This document shows, piece by piece, positions 6,610 to 14,264 of a stretch of DNA of 20,839 nucleotides. Where the stretch lies: the NCBI GenBank assembly GCA_035295665.1, contig DATGIQ010000257.1, positions 1-20,839 of the forward strand. Reading direction: 5' to 3'. Both the position numbers and the translations under genes were made by a program. Below the pieces are notes generated by a model. It searched no databases, had not been told where the DNA came from, and saw only the letters and a list, made by a program, of their open reading frames with translations. This DNA is from DATGIQ01 sp035295665. GTDB taxonomy: Bacteria; Planctomycetota; Planctomycetia; Gemmatales; Gemmataceae. Each line of letters begins with the position of its first letter. Position 1 is the first letter of the stretch.

Positions 6610-7422
6610 ATGGACGCGCGCAACCTGGACACCAGGCGGCCGGGAGCGTTCACCAGTTTGATCTTCCCGGCATATAATCCCGGCCCCATTCTGGAACGCA
6701 CTTGGCGCGAGCTCATGCAGTTTCTCCAGCGGGCGCCGGGGGAGTGGGAGGTACTCTTCGTTTGCGATGGCTGTACGGACGGGACGCCCGCCCGATTGAC
6801 AGAGTGGGCCCGTGCCGAGGGAGGACGAATCCGCATTGTCAGCTATGCGCCCAACCATGGCAAAGGCTATGCCGTGCGCCGGGGGCTGGAAGTGGCCTGT
6901 GGAGAATGGCGGCTGTTCACGGATGTGGACCTCGCTTACCGTTTTGATGACGTGCTCCGCGTGGTCCAGGCCTTGCAGGCAGGAGCCTCCGTGGCCATCG
7001 CTTCGCGTACCCATTCGGAAAGTCTGCTCGTGCTGCCGGCGCGGCTCCAAGGATACGCCTACCGTCGTCATTTGCAAAGCCTGGCGTTCTCGGCGTTGGT
7101 GCGCTTGCTGCTCCCGTTGAAACAGCGCGACACCCAGGCCGGGCTCAAGGGACTGAGCGCAGCGGCAGCGCAGACGATTCTCCCGCGGCTATCGTGTGAC
7201 GGATTCGGGTTCGATTGTGAGCTGCTGACCGCGTGTCAGCACTACGGGTTGACGGTTGCGGAAGTCCCGGTCTGTGTCCGCTACGAAAACCGCGCCAGCA
7301 CGACCGGTTTCGGGGCCATGAGAGCGATGGTGAAAGAGCTGTGGACCATTCGCCGCACGTGGCGTCAAATGGCGCCGCCCGAACCGGCCCACACAACCGA
7401 GCCAAACCGCCAAGCCGCATGA
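6610..7422 (+). CDS. Family 2 glycosyltransferase (dolichyl-phosphate glucosyltransferase-like)
   Basis: 270 aa from ATG 6610, which has GGAG 7 nt upstream; a GTG at 6547 would add 21 unlikely residues. It has the GT-A fold of GT2 enzymes: SLIFPAYNPG at about 16-25, the nucleotide-binding VCDGCTDGT (D53), the metal-binding DVD at 105-107 in LFTDVDLAY, and DTQAGLKG at 174-181, which is typical of the ALG5/polyprenyl-phosphate sugar transferase branch. No C-terminal membrane segments are seen. It probably transfers a sugar from a nucleotide donor to a lipid acceptor at the inner face of the membrane. Its stop overlaps the next start (ATGA), indicating translational coupling with the deacetylase. 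Donor and acceptor cannot be read from sequence. Confidence 0.88.
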   Translation: MDARNLDTRRPGAFTSLIFPAYNPGPILERTWRELMQFLQRAPGEWEVLFVCDGCTDGTPARLTEWARAEGGRIRIVSYAPNHGKGYAVRRGLEVACGEWRLFTDVDLAYRFDDVLRVVQALQAGASVAIASRTHSESLLVLPARLQGYAYRRHLQSLAFSALVRLLLPLKQRDTQAGLKGLSAAAAQTILPRLSCDGFGFDCELLTACQHYGLTVAEVPVCVRYENRASTTGFGAMRAMVKELWTIRRTWRQMAPPEPAHTTEPNRQAA

Positions 7423-8342
7423 TCCGGTGGGGGGAAGAGGTGCACGGCCAACGCTACTTGCTGGTGACGGCGGACGACTACGGAATCGGACCTGCGACTT
7501 CGCAAGGCATTCTTGACTTGGCGATCTCTGGTCTAGTGACGGGTTCTGTGCTGCTGGTCAACTCGCCCCATGCCGCTGCCGCCGTGCAGGCGTGGCGGCA
7601 AGCGGGCGAACCCATGGAGCTGGGATGGCATCCCTGCTTGACGCTGGACGGTCCACTGTTACCGGCCCAGCGTGTGGCAAGCCTCGTCCGCCCCGACGGC
7701 CAATTTTGGCCGCTGGGCACTTTCCTGCGCCGGCTCTGGCTTGGCCGGATTCAAGGGGCCGAAGTGGAAGCTGAACTCCGCGCCCAATACGATCGCTGCC
7801 ATGATCTCCTGGGGCATCCGCCCACGGTGGTGAATTCCCACCATCATATCCAGGTCTTCCCCCAAATCGGGACCATCCTGCGACGCATTCTCCGCCGGGG
7901 CACACCGTTGCCGTATCTCCGCTGTGTGCGGGAGCCCTGGCGCACCTTGATCCGCGTTCCCGGAGCACGAGCCAAGCGTACCTTTCTCTCTCTGCTTGGC
8001 CGCTACCTGGCACGCCCGCGGCAACGCACCTTTCCCGGCAACGATTGGTTGGCGGGCATCACCGACCCACGCTGGGTTGTTGATCCCGATTTCCTGGTTC
8101 GTTGGTTGACGCGTATCCCAGGCGCCGTCGTCGAGTTAACCTGCCATCCCGGCTACCTGGACACGACGCTGATCGGCCGCGATTGCCAGCGGGACGACGG
8201 CCAAATGCAGCGTCGGATCCGAGAACTGCACCTCTTGCGGCAAGCAAGTTTTCGTGAAGCCTGCACTCGGGCCGGGTTTGCTCTCGTGACGCCCTCGGTT
8301 CTGACCAAACTCCAACAGGATGACCGTGCTCATGCAGCTTGA
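7419..8342 (+). CDS. ChbG/HpnK (YdjC) family carbohydrate deacetylase
   Basis: 307 aa from an ATG overlapping the preceding stop by four bases. YdjC-family enzymes are metal-dependent deacetylases of N-acetylated sugars; HpnK acts on the hopanoid side chain and ChbG on chitooligosaccharides. Seen here: TADDYG with the DD pair at 19-20, LGWHPCLTLDGP with H71, VNSHHHIQVFP with histidines 141-143, and ELTCHPG with H243. These are all the family's metal-site and catalytic segments in the right order, so the enzyme should be active. Lying directly behind a GT2 enzyme, it may deacetylate the N-acetyl sugar that enzyme attaches. Calling it true HpnK would need hopanoid genes nearby, and none are in the window. 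It overlaps the next gene by 23 bp. Confidence 0.88.
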   Translation: MIRWGEEVHGQRYLLVTADDYGIGPATSQGILDLAISGLVTGSVLLVNSPHAAAAVQAWRQAGEPMELGWHPCLTLDGPLLPAQRVASLVRPDGQFWPLGTFLRRLWLGRIQGAEVEAELRAQYDRCHDLLGHPPTVVNSHHHIQVFPQIGTILRRILRRGTPLPYLRCVREPWRTLIRVPGARAKRTFLSLLGRYLARPRQRTFPGNDWLAGITDPRWVVDPDFLVRWLTRIPGAVVELTCHPGYLDTTLIGRDCQRDDGQMQRRIRELHLLRQASFREACTRAGFALVTPSVLTKLQQDDRAHAA

Positions 8343-9585
8343 TCACGGGCAACCCGACGACATCGAAATCAGCAGCCCCGCCGGGGCGAAGCTCGGCCGT
8401 TACCAAAGCTGGGCGATCGCCGTCTGGGCCACGATCTTGATAGTCCTTTGCACCCGAGGCCTGCTGCGCCCGGGGTCCAATAGTGTCTATCCAATCTTTG
8501 CCAATGCCGCCCGCCATTTCTTGGCCGGAACCGACCTTTATGAGAAAACCGACGGACCCTACCGCTATAGCCCATTGGTGGCGGGCTTGCTGGTTCCCTT
8601 CAGCCTCTGTTCGGATTCCCTTGGCAGCCTGCTCTGGCGGCTGCTGAACGCGGCCGTGTATCTCGGTTCCCTGGCTTGGTGGTGTCGAGCAGTGCCGCAG
8701 CCAGCGTTGACGGCAAACCAGCGGGCAATCATTTACCTGCTCATTGTGCCCCTGTCGGTGGGGAGTCTGAATAATGCGCAGAGCAATGCCCTGATTCTGG
8801 GCCTTTTACTGGCCGGCACAGCCGCGGTCACGCGCCAGTTCTGGAACCTGGCGAGCGGCTGTGTGGCATTGGCGTGCCTGTTCAAGCTGTATCCCATTGC
8901 GGTAGGTTTGCTTTTGACAGCGCTGTTCCCGCGGCGATTCGCTGGGCGGTTCCTGATCGCACTCCTCATTGGCCTGGGCTTGCCTTTCCTCTTCAAGCCC
9001 TCCGTGTATGTTCTGCAGCAGTACATGGGGTGGTGGCATCACCTCCTGGCTGACGATCGCCAAAACTTACCGGTCGAGCTGTGGTATCGGGATTTCCGCC
9101 TCGTGTGCTGGAGCTGCCAGCAGATGCTCAGCCCAATGGCCTACCTGGCGATCCAGTTGCTGGCCGCGGCGCTGATGGCGGGACTGTGCGCCTGGGCCAA
9201 ACTGGTCCATCTCGATCGTCGGCGGCTGCTTGCCCTGCTCTTGGGACTGGGTTGTTGTTGGATGACCCTTTTTGGCCCGGCAACCGAATCCTGCACCTAC
9301 ATTTTGCTGGCCCCGGTCCTGGCCTGGACCTTGGTCAGCGCATGGCTACAACCGGGTCATGCGTGGCTGAGGAGCATTTTGGTCCTGAGCCTTGCCCTCT
9401 TCACGGTGAGCCGGATTGCGGTCTGGTTTCCGGGGGGAGCACGGCAGATGCAGATTGCCTGCTTGCAGCCGTGGGCAGCCCTGCTGCTCCTCGTGGGGGT
9501 CGTCGGCAGGGAGCTTCAGGTCGGTCGTGCCGGTCAGACTGCGGAAATGAACGTGGACCGCCTCCGTTCAGCTCAGGCGGCTTGA
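8320..9585 (+). CDS. GT87-family (DUF2029) integral membrane glycosyltransferase
   Basis: 421 aa. ATG at 8320 overlaps the deacetylase gene by 23 bp; an in-frame ATG at 8332 is an alternative. The protein is hydrophobic, with roughly ten predicted membrane segments starting near residue 30. It has the DUF2029/GT87 hallmarks: FANAARHFLAGTDLYEK followed by PYRYSPL in the first outer loop, then GSLNNAQSNALILGLLLAG and ACLFKLYPIAVGLLL. GT87 enzymes are GT-C-fold transferases using polyprenyl-phosphate sugars, the best known being mycobacterial mannosyltransferases. In this operon it could use the lipid-linked sugar made by the GT2 enzyme and add it to an envelope glycan or glycolipid on the outer face. 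The acceptor is unknown. Confidence 0.85.
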   Translation: MTVLMQLDHGQPDDIEISSPAGAKLGRYQSWAIAVWATILIVLCTRGLLRPGSNSVYPIFANAARHFLAGTDLYEKTDGPYRYSPLVAGLLVPFSLCSDSLGSLLWRLLNAAVYLGSLAWWCRAVPQPALTANQRAIIYLLIVPLSVGSLNNAQSNALILGLLLAGTAAVTRQFWNLASGCVALACLFKLYPIAVGLLLTALFPRRFAGRFLIALLIGLGLPFLFKPSVYVLQQYMGWWHHLLADDRQNLPVELWYRDFRLVCWSCQQMLSPMAYLAIQLLAAALMAGLCAWAKLVHLDRRRLLALLLGLGCCWMTLFGPATESCTYILLAPVLAWTLVSAWLQPGHAWLRSILVLSLALFTVSRIAVWFPGGARQMQIACLQPWAALLLLVGVVGRELQVGRAGQTAEMNVDRLRSAQAA

Positions 9586-9598
9586 GAGGAGAGCGAAC

Positions 9599-10363
9599 AT
9601 GCCCTTCCTGGCACAGGTTCTGTGTATCGCCCTGATCGCGCTGGGGCCTATTGGACGCACGAAACCACCGATTCGTCCCCCCGCGACGCCGGATTCCGAT
9701 TCCAGGCCGGGGGTCGTCATTGTGGTTTGCGGCATCGGGGGGATCGATTTTGTGGCCCTCTCTTCGCAGTGGGCTTTGCCACGAGCCGGAGTCCGCCACG
9801 AGATCCGCGAATTCTCCTGGACGCACGGCAAGGGAAGGCTGCTGCGCGACCTACAGGACACACAGCACTGCCTTCGCAAAGCCGATGAGCTGGCCGAAGA
9901 AGTGCGCAAGATCAAGGCCCAGAATCCGGACCGTCCGGTCTATCTGGTTGGCAAGAGCGGCGGCACGGGCATCATCCTGGCAGCGGCAGAACAATTACCG
10001 CCCCAGACATTAGAGCGAGTCGTCCTTCTCTCTCCGGCGGTGGCCCCCAACTATGACCTCCGCCGTGCCCTGCGGGCAACCAGGTACCAGATCGTTTCCT
10101 TCTATTCGCCCTACGATCAATTGGTGTTGAACTGGGGAACCAGCCAATTCGGTACCATCGACCGCTATTACGGAGCAAGCGCCGGGCTGCGCGGGTTTGT
10201 GATTCCGCCAGATCTCAGTGCGGAAGACCGCGCCCTGTACGATCGACTCGTCCAGGTGAAGTGGAGTCCGGCCATGATCTTAGAGGGGAACCTGGGCGTA
10301 CACATCGGCACCAGCATGCCGGCGTTTGTGGCGAAGGAGGTCGCTCCTTGGTTGAAGCCTTGA
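9599..10363 (+). CDS. Alpha/beta hydrolase, probably exported
   Basis: 254 aa; GAGGAGAG precedes the ATG at 9599, 13 nt after the GT87 stop, so it is the last gene of the operon. Residues 1-18 are hydrophobic, consistent with a signal peptide or anchor. The alpha/beta-hydrolase core is visible: GVVIVVCGIGGID (oxyanion region, about 38-50), nucleophile elbow YLVGKSGGTG with S120, SFYSPYDQLV with D173, and NLGVHIGTS with H235, giving a plausible Ser-Asp-His triad. The elbow is GKSGG, a standard GxSxG. The substrate is unknown; with glycosyltransferases and a deacetylase as partners, a lipid or acyl-ester substrate is reasonable. It is convergent with the DUF1559 gene, which begins 34 bp further on. 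Confidence 0.78.
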   Translation: MPFLAQVLCIALIALGPIGRTKPPIRPPATPDSDSRPGVVIVVCGIGGIDFVALSSQWALPRAGVRHEIREFSWTHGKGRLLRDLQDTQHCLRKADELAEEVRKIKAQNPDRPVYLVGKSGGTGIILAAAEQLPPQTLERVVLLSPAVAPNYDLRRALRATRYQIVSFYSPYDQLVLNWGTSQFGTIDRYYGASAGLRGFVIPPDLSAEDRALYDRLVQVKWSPAMILEGNLGVHIGTSMPAFVAKEVAPWLKP

Positions 10364-10397
10364 GGACAGGGCTGGTCCCATCGCACGCACCGCCCAT

Positions 10398-11411
10398 TCA
10401 GTAGGCATCCGCCGAAATTGCCTCGCCGTTGTTCCGCGTGCAGAGCGCACGCATGACGGTGAGTTCGATGCTGTTGTCGATGGTCCGGCAAGAGCCGTCC
10501 ATGAACAGGAAGTTGCCGCAACTGGGGTGCGCCGTGTGGAAGCTCGCCGGACTGCCGTTGCTCGCGTTCAACGTATACTGCCGGCTGTGGACCACCACAG
10601 CCGTGATGGCCGGCCGCCAGTTCTGGCAGGGCTGGTTCAGGCTCGGGTCGAATGGAGGAATGGGCGGACTCATCTGATTGTAGACTACTTCGGAGAGCGG
10701 CACGACTCCCACCCAGCTGCTCTGGACAAAGCCACTATTTCGCTCCCCGACACCAATGGTCATGGATGTCCCATCTGGAATATCCGCGATGCGAACGTGG
10801 CTATTGCGGTGAAAGACCCCATTGAATGGCTGATACTCGTAGCAGCCGTACAGCGGATCCGGGTTGGCAGCATTGCCCCCGCCCAGCACACCGACGTAGC
10901 TACACAGGGCCGCATCCGTCATCACGGAAGGGGTAGCAGCAGGATCCGGAGGATTGCCGCACGTGGTTAAATTGATGGGACCGGTACCGGTGTCGCTGGG
11001 GCAAAGGTACGTCTTCACGGAAGTCTGGCGCGGGATGGCGTTGGCTGGATCCGTGATCGGCAGATCCAAGCGAATGCTCCGGTAGAGGTTTTCCTGCTCC
11101 AGGTACGGCAGCATCAGCGCGAAGAAACTCCAGCCGGGACCCTTCTCCAGAGGAAATGCGTTGCAGTTGCCCGCCGGCAAACGCCAGCCTGGGTCATTCA
11201 GCGTTGAAATGAACCCTGCAGGGAACGACCGGTACGCATCGTGATAATTGTGCAGGGCCACCCCCATCTGCTTGAGGTTGTTCAGGCATTGCATCCGATT
11301 GGCCGACTCTCGGACCTTCTGCACGGCCGGTAAGAGCAGAGCGATGAGCACGCCGATGATGGCGATCACAACCAGCAACTCGATAAGCGTAAAAGCGGAG
11401 CGCGTTCGCAT
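10398..11411 (-). CDS. DUF1559 protein with prepilin-type N-terminal methylation motif
   Basis: 337 aa from ATG 11411, with AGGAGGG 8 nt upstream. Upstream in-frame sequence to 11597 is probably not translated. The N-terminus has the type IV pilin/pseudopilin signature FTLIELLVVIAIIGVL right after a short basic leader, with Ala instead of Gly before the Phe, as is common in planctomycete DUF1559 proteins. The linker QCLNNLKQMGVALHNYHD follows, and the C-terminus has the hallmark GNFLFMDGSCRTI. DUF1559 proteins form very large paralogous families almost confined to planctomycetes and are presumed to be surface or secretion pseudopilins; exact roles are unknown. It is downstream of the tungstate operon on the same strand, but the 154-bp gap and strong own ribosome binding site suggest separate expression. 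Confidence 0.93.
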   Translation of the reverse strand: MRTRSAFTLIELLVVIAIIGVLIALLLPAVQKVRESANRMQCLNNLKQMGVALHNYHDAYRSFPAGFISTLNDPGWRLPAGNCNAFPLEKGPGWSFFALMLPYLEQENLYRSIRLDLPITDPANAIPRQTSVKTYLCPSDTGTGPINLTTCGNPPDPAATPSVMTDAALCSYVGVLGGGNAANPDPLYGCYEYQPFNGVFHRNSHVRIADIPDGTSMTIGVGERNSGFVQSSWVGVVPLSEVVYNQMSPPIPPFDPSLNQPCQNWRPAITAVVVHSRQYTLNASNGSPASFHTAHPSCGNFLFMDGSCRTIDNSIELTVMRALCTRNNGEAISADAY

Positions 11412-11565
11412 GCCACGATCCCTCCTATTTGTTGCTGGGGCGACGGTCAAGTGGTATGGCCATGCCAATTGGTGGTCTATTGTAGTGGCTTGCGGGACAG
11501 GAGCCCAAAAAATCCGTGAGGGATCATTTTCGGATCCGGCAGTAGGGAGCTTTCGGATGAATTGG

Positions 11566-11937
11566 TCAGGTGAAAAGGGTCGCGAACTCTTGTTCAAGGA
11601 ACTGCGTCAGCCGGCCGCGTAGGGTCAGGAAATCGGCCGCCCACCGCCTTGCCGCTGGGGTCAGGAAACTTCGCCGGTCTCCTTGCCCTCCGACTCGGGT
11701 CTCCACGAGCTGTTGGCCGAGAATTTTTTCGGCGTTCTTGATTCGGCCCCAGATGTAGCGGTAGCTTTTCCCGAGGTGGCGCGCGGCTTGTTTGAACGAG
11801 CCGGTCCGCTCGACGGCTTGGAGGATTTCCGCCACGCCAAAGCCGAATGCGTACCGACCCCGGCATTCTACCCACACCTTGACGCGGGGGACCAAACGAC
11901 GCGGTGTCGTTCGCCGTTGGACGTGAGCATGGGACAT
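11566..11937 (-). CDS. ModE-type winged helix-turn-helix regulator (DNA-binding domain only)
   Basis: 123 aa from ATG 11937. After a basic N-terminal tail, the segment GFGVAEILQAVERTGSF then KQAARHLGKSYRYIWGRIK matches the ModE/LysR-type winged helix: one helix, a Gly-Ser turn, and a recognition helix with SYRYIW in place of the usual SYRxAW. A wing with RVGGQGDRRSFLTPAARR follows. ModE represses molybdate uptake genes when bound to molybdate, but this protein ends after the DNA-binding part and lacks the C-terminal MOP ligand domains, so oxyanion sensing would need another mode. It lies 52 bp downstream of tupA in the same direction and is probably the local regulator of tungstate/molybdate uptake. 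Confidence 0.82.
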   Translation of the reverse strand: MSHAHVQRRTTPRRLVPRVKVWVECRGRYAFGFGVAEILQAVERTGSFKQAARHLGKSYRYIWGRIKNAEKILGQQLVETRVGGQGDRRSFLTPAARRWAADFLTLRGRLTQFLEQEFATLFT

Positions 11938-11989
11938 GGCAGCAATGATTCCTGGATAAATGACGCTTGTCCCTTCGACCGTTTGGTTC

Positions 11990-12841
11990 CTACTTGGGTC
12001 CTGTGGATTCCGTCGCGGAACCATGGCGAAAGAACAGCGGTTGTCCATACCGGTCTGTGCCGAACTCGGCGATCGCCTTCTGGGTCTCGGGGGCCAGGAG
12101 AAACGCAGCAAATCTGCGGGCGGCGTGGACGTGCACGTGGGGGTGCTTCTCTGGGGAGACCATGATGACGCTGTAGCGGTTGACCAACAAGGAATCGCCT
12201 TCCGAGAGAATGGCCAGCTCGAGCCCCTTGCCCAGGGCAAGGAACGTACCTCGGTCCGTCAGGGTGTAGGCACGCCTTTCGTTGGCCATGCGGAGGACCT
12301 GGCCCATCCCCGCTCCGGCACGAAGGTACCAATCCCCCTTGGGCTCGATGCCTGCCGTTCGCCAGATCTCCTTTTCTTTTTCGTGGGTACCGGAGGCATC
12401 CCCGCGCGAGACGAAAGGCGACCCCGAGCGAGCAATCCGTGTAAACGCGTCGGCGATCGCCGTCTTTCGGTTGATGCCGGCGGGGTTCGCGGGCGGTCCC
12501 ACGAGAACAAAGTCGTTGGCCATCACATTCTGACGCTCCATGCCAAACCCCTCGGCCATGAACTTCGCTTCGGCGACGGGATCATGTACCAAGAGCACAT
12601 CGGCATCTCCCCGGCGGCCAAGCTGGAGGGCCTGGCCGGTTCCCACGGCTACGACCTTCACTTCCATCCCAGTCTGAGCCCGGAAGAGGGGCACGAGCCG
12701 ATCGAGCAGGCCGCTATCCTGCGTGCTCGTCGTGGTAGCCAAGGTGAGCGTGGTGGCTTCCTTCGCAGAACAGCCGATGGTAAGCAAGCACGCCGCGATG
12801 GTGAACAGCCGTAAACACGGAACGGCTGGAGCAATCTTCAT
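11990..12841 (-). CDS. tupA: Tungstate ABC transporter substrate-binding lipoprotein
   Basis: 283 aa. The N-terminus is a lipoprotein-type signal ending at C24 (TIGCSAKE). The mature part opens with LATTTSTQDSGLL (residues 34-46), the TupA signature that binds the oxyanion, and continues with VVAVGTGQALQLG and GDADVLLVHDP, then VMANDFVLVGP, SRGDASGTHEKE and YTLTDRGTF, all in family order. It captures tungstate with very high affinity outside the membrane and hands it to TupB/TupC. The gene starts 14 bp after the tupC stop with GAGGGAAGGA ahead of the ATG. The order B-C-A differs from the more usual A-B-C. Molybdate as an alternative ligand cannot be excluded from sequence alone. Confidence 0.93.
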   Translation of the reverse strand: MKIAPAVPCLRLFTIAACLLTIGCSAKEATTLTLATTTSTQDSGLLDRLVPLFRAQTGMEVKVVAVGTGQALQLGRRGDADVLLVHDPVAEAKFMAEGFGMERQNVMANDFVLVGPPANPAGINRKTAIADAFTRIARSGSPFVSRGDASGTHEKEKEIWRTAGIEPKGDWYLRAGAGMGQVLRMANERRAYTLTDRGTFLALGKGLELAILSEGDSLLVNRYSVIMVSPEKHPHVHVHAARRFAAFLLAPETQKAIAEFGTDRYGQPLFFRHGSATESTGPK

Positions 12842-12855
12842 CCGTGGTCCTTCCC

Positions 12856-13587
12856 TCAGTACACCATCTCCCCGCGGAGGAAGGCTCCCGTGCGCGCGTC
12901 GACGGGCGACTCAAAGAATTCCTTGGCTGAAGCCACTTCGACCAGATGCCCTTCGAGGAGAAACGCCACTCGGTCGGCCACTCGTCGCGCTTGAAAGAGA
13001 TTGTGGGTGGCCCAGACGACGGTCGTTTGTTGCTCGCGATGGACAGTTGCAATGGTCCTCTCCACCAATGCTACTCTTGCCGGATCGAGGTTCGCGGTGG
13101 GCTCATCGAGCAACAGAACTTCCGGGCGGAGAACCAGGGCGCGAGCCAGGGCTACCAGCTGCGTTTCCCCGCCGGATAGGTTCCGGCATGATCGGGAGGC
13201 CAGGGCGCTCAGCTGCAGCGAACCGAGGATCTCGTCCACGTGGGCCGACCTCCGATCACGTCCCCGCAAGTGCAGGCCATATTCTACATTGGTCCGCACC
13301 GTGCCGCCCAATAAAACCGGTCTCTGAAATACCAGGGTAATCCGGCGCAGAATCTCCAGCGGTACATTCCGGGACCCGAGCCGACAGTCCGCGAACATGA
13401 TCTGTCCCGCCGTGGGTGCTTCCACTCCCGCAAGCAGGCGCAGCAGGGTGCTTTTTCCTGCTCCGGTCGGGCCAACCACGCAGAGCATTTCTCCCCGAAA
13501 TACCTCCAGGCCACCAATTTGGAGTACGGGACTGCCGCCATAGCTCTTGGTCGTCTCCTTGAGATGGTAAAGCCAACGTCTCGTCAT
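12856..13587 (-). CDS. tupC: Tungstate ABC transporter ATP-binding protein
   Basis: 243 aa. ATG at 13587 overlaps the tupB stop (ATGA), the reason for preferring it over an upstream start at 13653. All ABC ATPase motifs are intact: Walker A GPTGAGKST (39-47), Q-loop Q88 in LVFQRP, signature LSGGETQ (137-143), Walker B VLLLDEP (157-163) and H-loop H195 in WATHN. It powers uptake through TupB. The assignment to tungstate rather than another oxyanion rests on the neighbouring TupA and TupB; the ATPase alone resembles molybdate and phosphate transport ATPases. Confidence 0.9.
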   Translation of the reverse strand: MTRRWLYHLKETTKSYGGSPVLQIGGLEVFRGEMLCVVGPTGAGKSTLLRLLAGVEAPTAGQIMFADCRLGSRNVPLEILRRITLVFQRPVLLGGTVRTNVEYGLHLRGRDRRSAHVDEILGSLQLSALASRSCRNLSGGETQLVALARALVLRPEVLLLDEPTANLDPARVALVERTIATVHREQQTTVVWATHNLFQARRVADRVAFLLEGHLVEVASAKEFFESPVDARTGAFLRGEMVY

Positions 13588-14237
13588 GGCAGCGGTTTGC
13601 CCTGTAGCCCTAGCCCAACCACGTTTACCAGCAGTGCCAACGACAGCAACCATCCTCCAAGGCCCAGAGCCAGCGCGAACTCGCCTTTGTTCGTCTCAAG
13701 GACAATCGCGGTCGTCAAGACTCGGGTTTGCCCCTGGATGTTACCCCCGACGATCAAGGCGGCCCCGACTTCAGAAAGGACCCTTCCGAACCCGGCGGCC
13801 ACGGCCACCAGGATGCCAGCTCGGGCTTCACGTAAGACCGCCCAGCGAGCTTGCCAGGGACCTGCCCCCAGGCTGCGCACCTGCAGCAGGAGGTCGTCGG
13901 GAACGGCCGACACGGCCGCCATCGTAATGCTCGTTACCAGAGGCAGCGCGATGATGCATTGGGCCAGGACCATGGCCTGGGGCGTAAAGAGCCAGTCCAA
14001 GCATGCCAAGGGTCCACTCCGGGACAGGAGCAAATACACAACGAGGCCGACCACAACCGGCGGAAGCCCCATGCCCGTATGGACCAGAGCGGTCAACAAG
14101 AGCTTTCCCCGGAATTGGGCGAGGGCCAGCCAGGTTCCCAACGGGACGCCGACGAGAACGCTGATGAAGACGGCGGTGCCCGTCACTTGCAGCGACAATC
14201 GGACGATGGACCAGAGTTCCAGACTAAGGATGACCAT
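13584..14237 (-). CDS. tupB: Tungstate ABC transporter permease
   Basis: 217 aa from ATG 14237 (a GTG one codon earlier is possible). A hydrophobic protein with about five membrane segments. The permease-ATPase coupling region reads RSLGAGPWQARWAVLREARAG, matching the EAA loop, and the sequence GMGLPPVVVGLVVYLLLSRSGPLA is characteristic of TupB/ModB permeases. It forms the membrane channel of the tungstate importer with TupC and TupA. The start lies 27 bp after the stop of the Ser/Thr kinase gene on the same strand, so the kinase and the transporter may share a transcript. Confidence 0.9.
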   Translation of the reverse strand: MVILSLELWSIVRLSLQVTGTAVFISVLVGVPLGTWLALAQFRGKLLLTALVHTGMGLPPVVVGLVVYLLLSRSGPLACLDWLFTPQAMVLAQCIIALPLVTSITMAAVSAVPDDLLLQVRSLGAGPWQARWAVLREARAGILVAVAAGFGRVLSEVGAALIVGGNIQGQTRVLTTAIVLETNKGEFALALGLGGWLLSLALLVNVVGLGLQGKPLP

Positions 14238-14264
14238 CACGCGGAAGCCTTGACGGCCCTGTGA

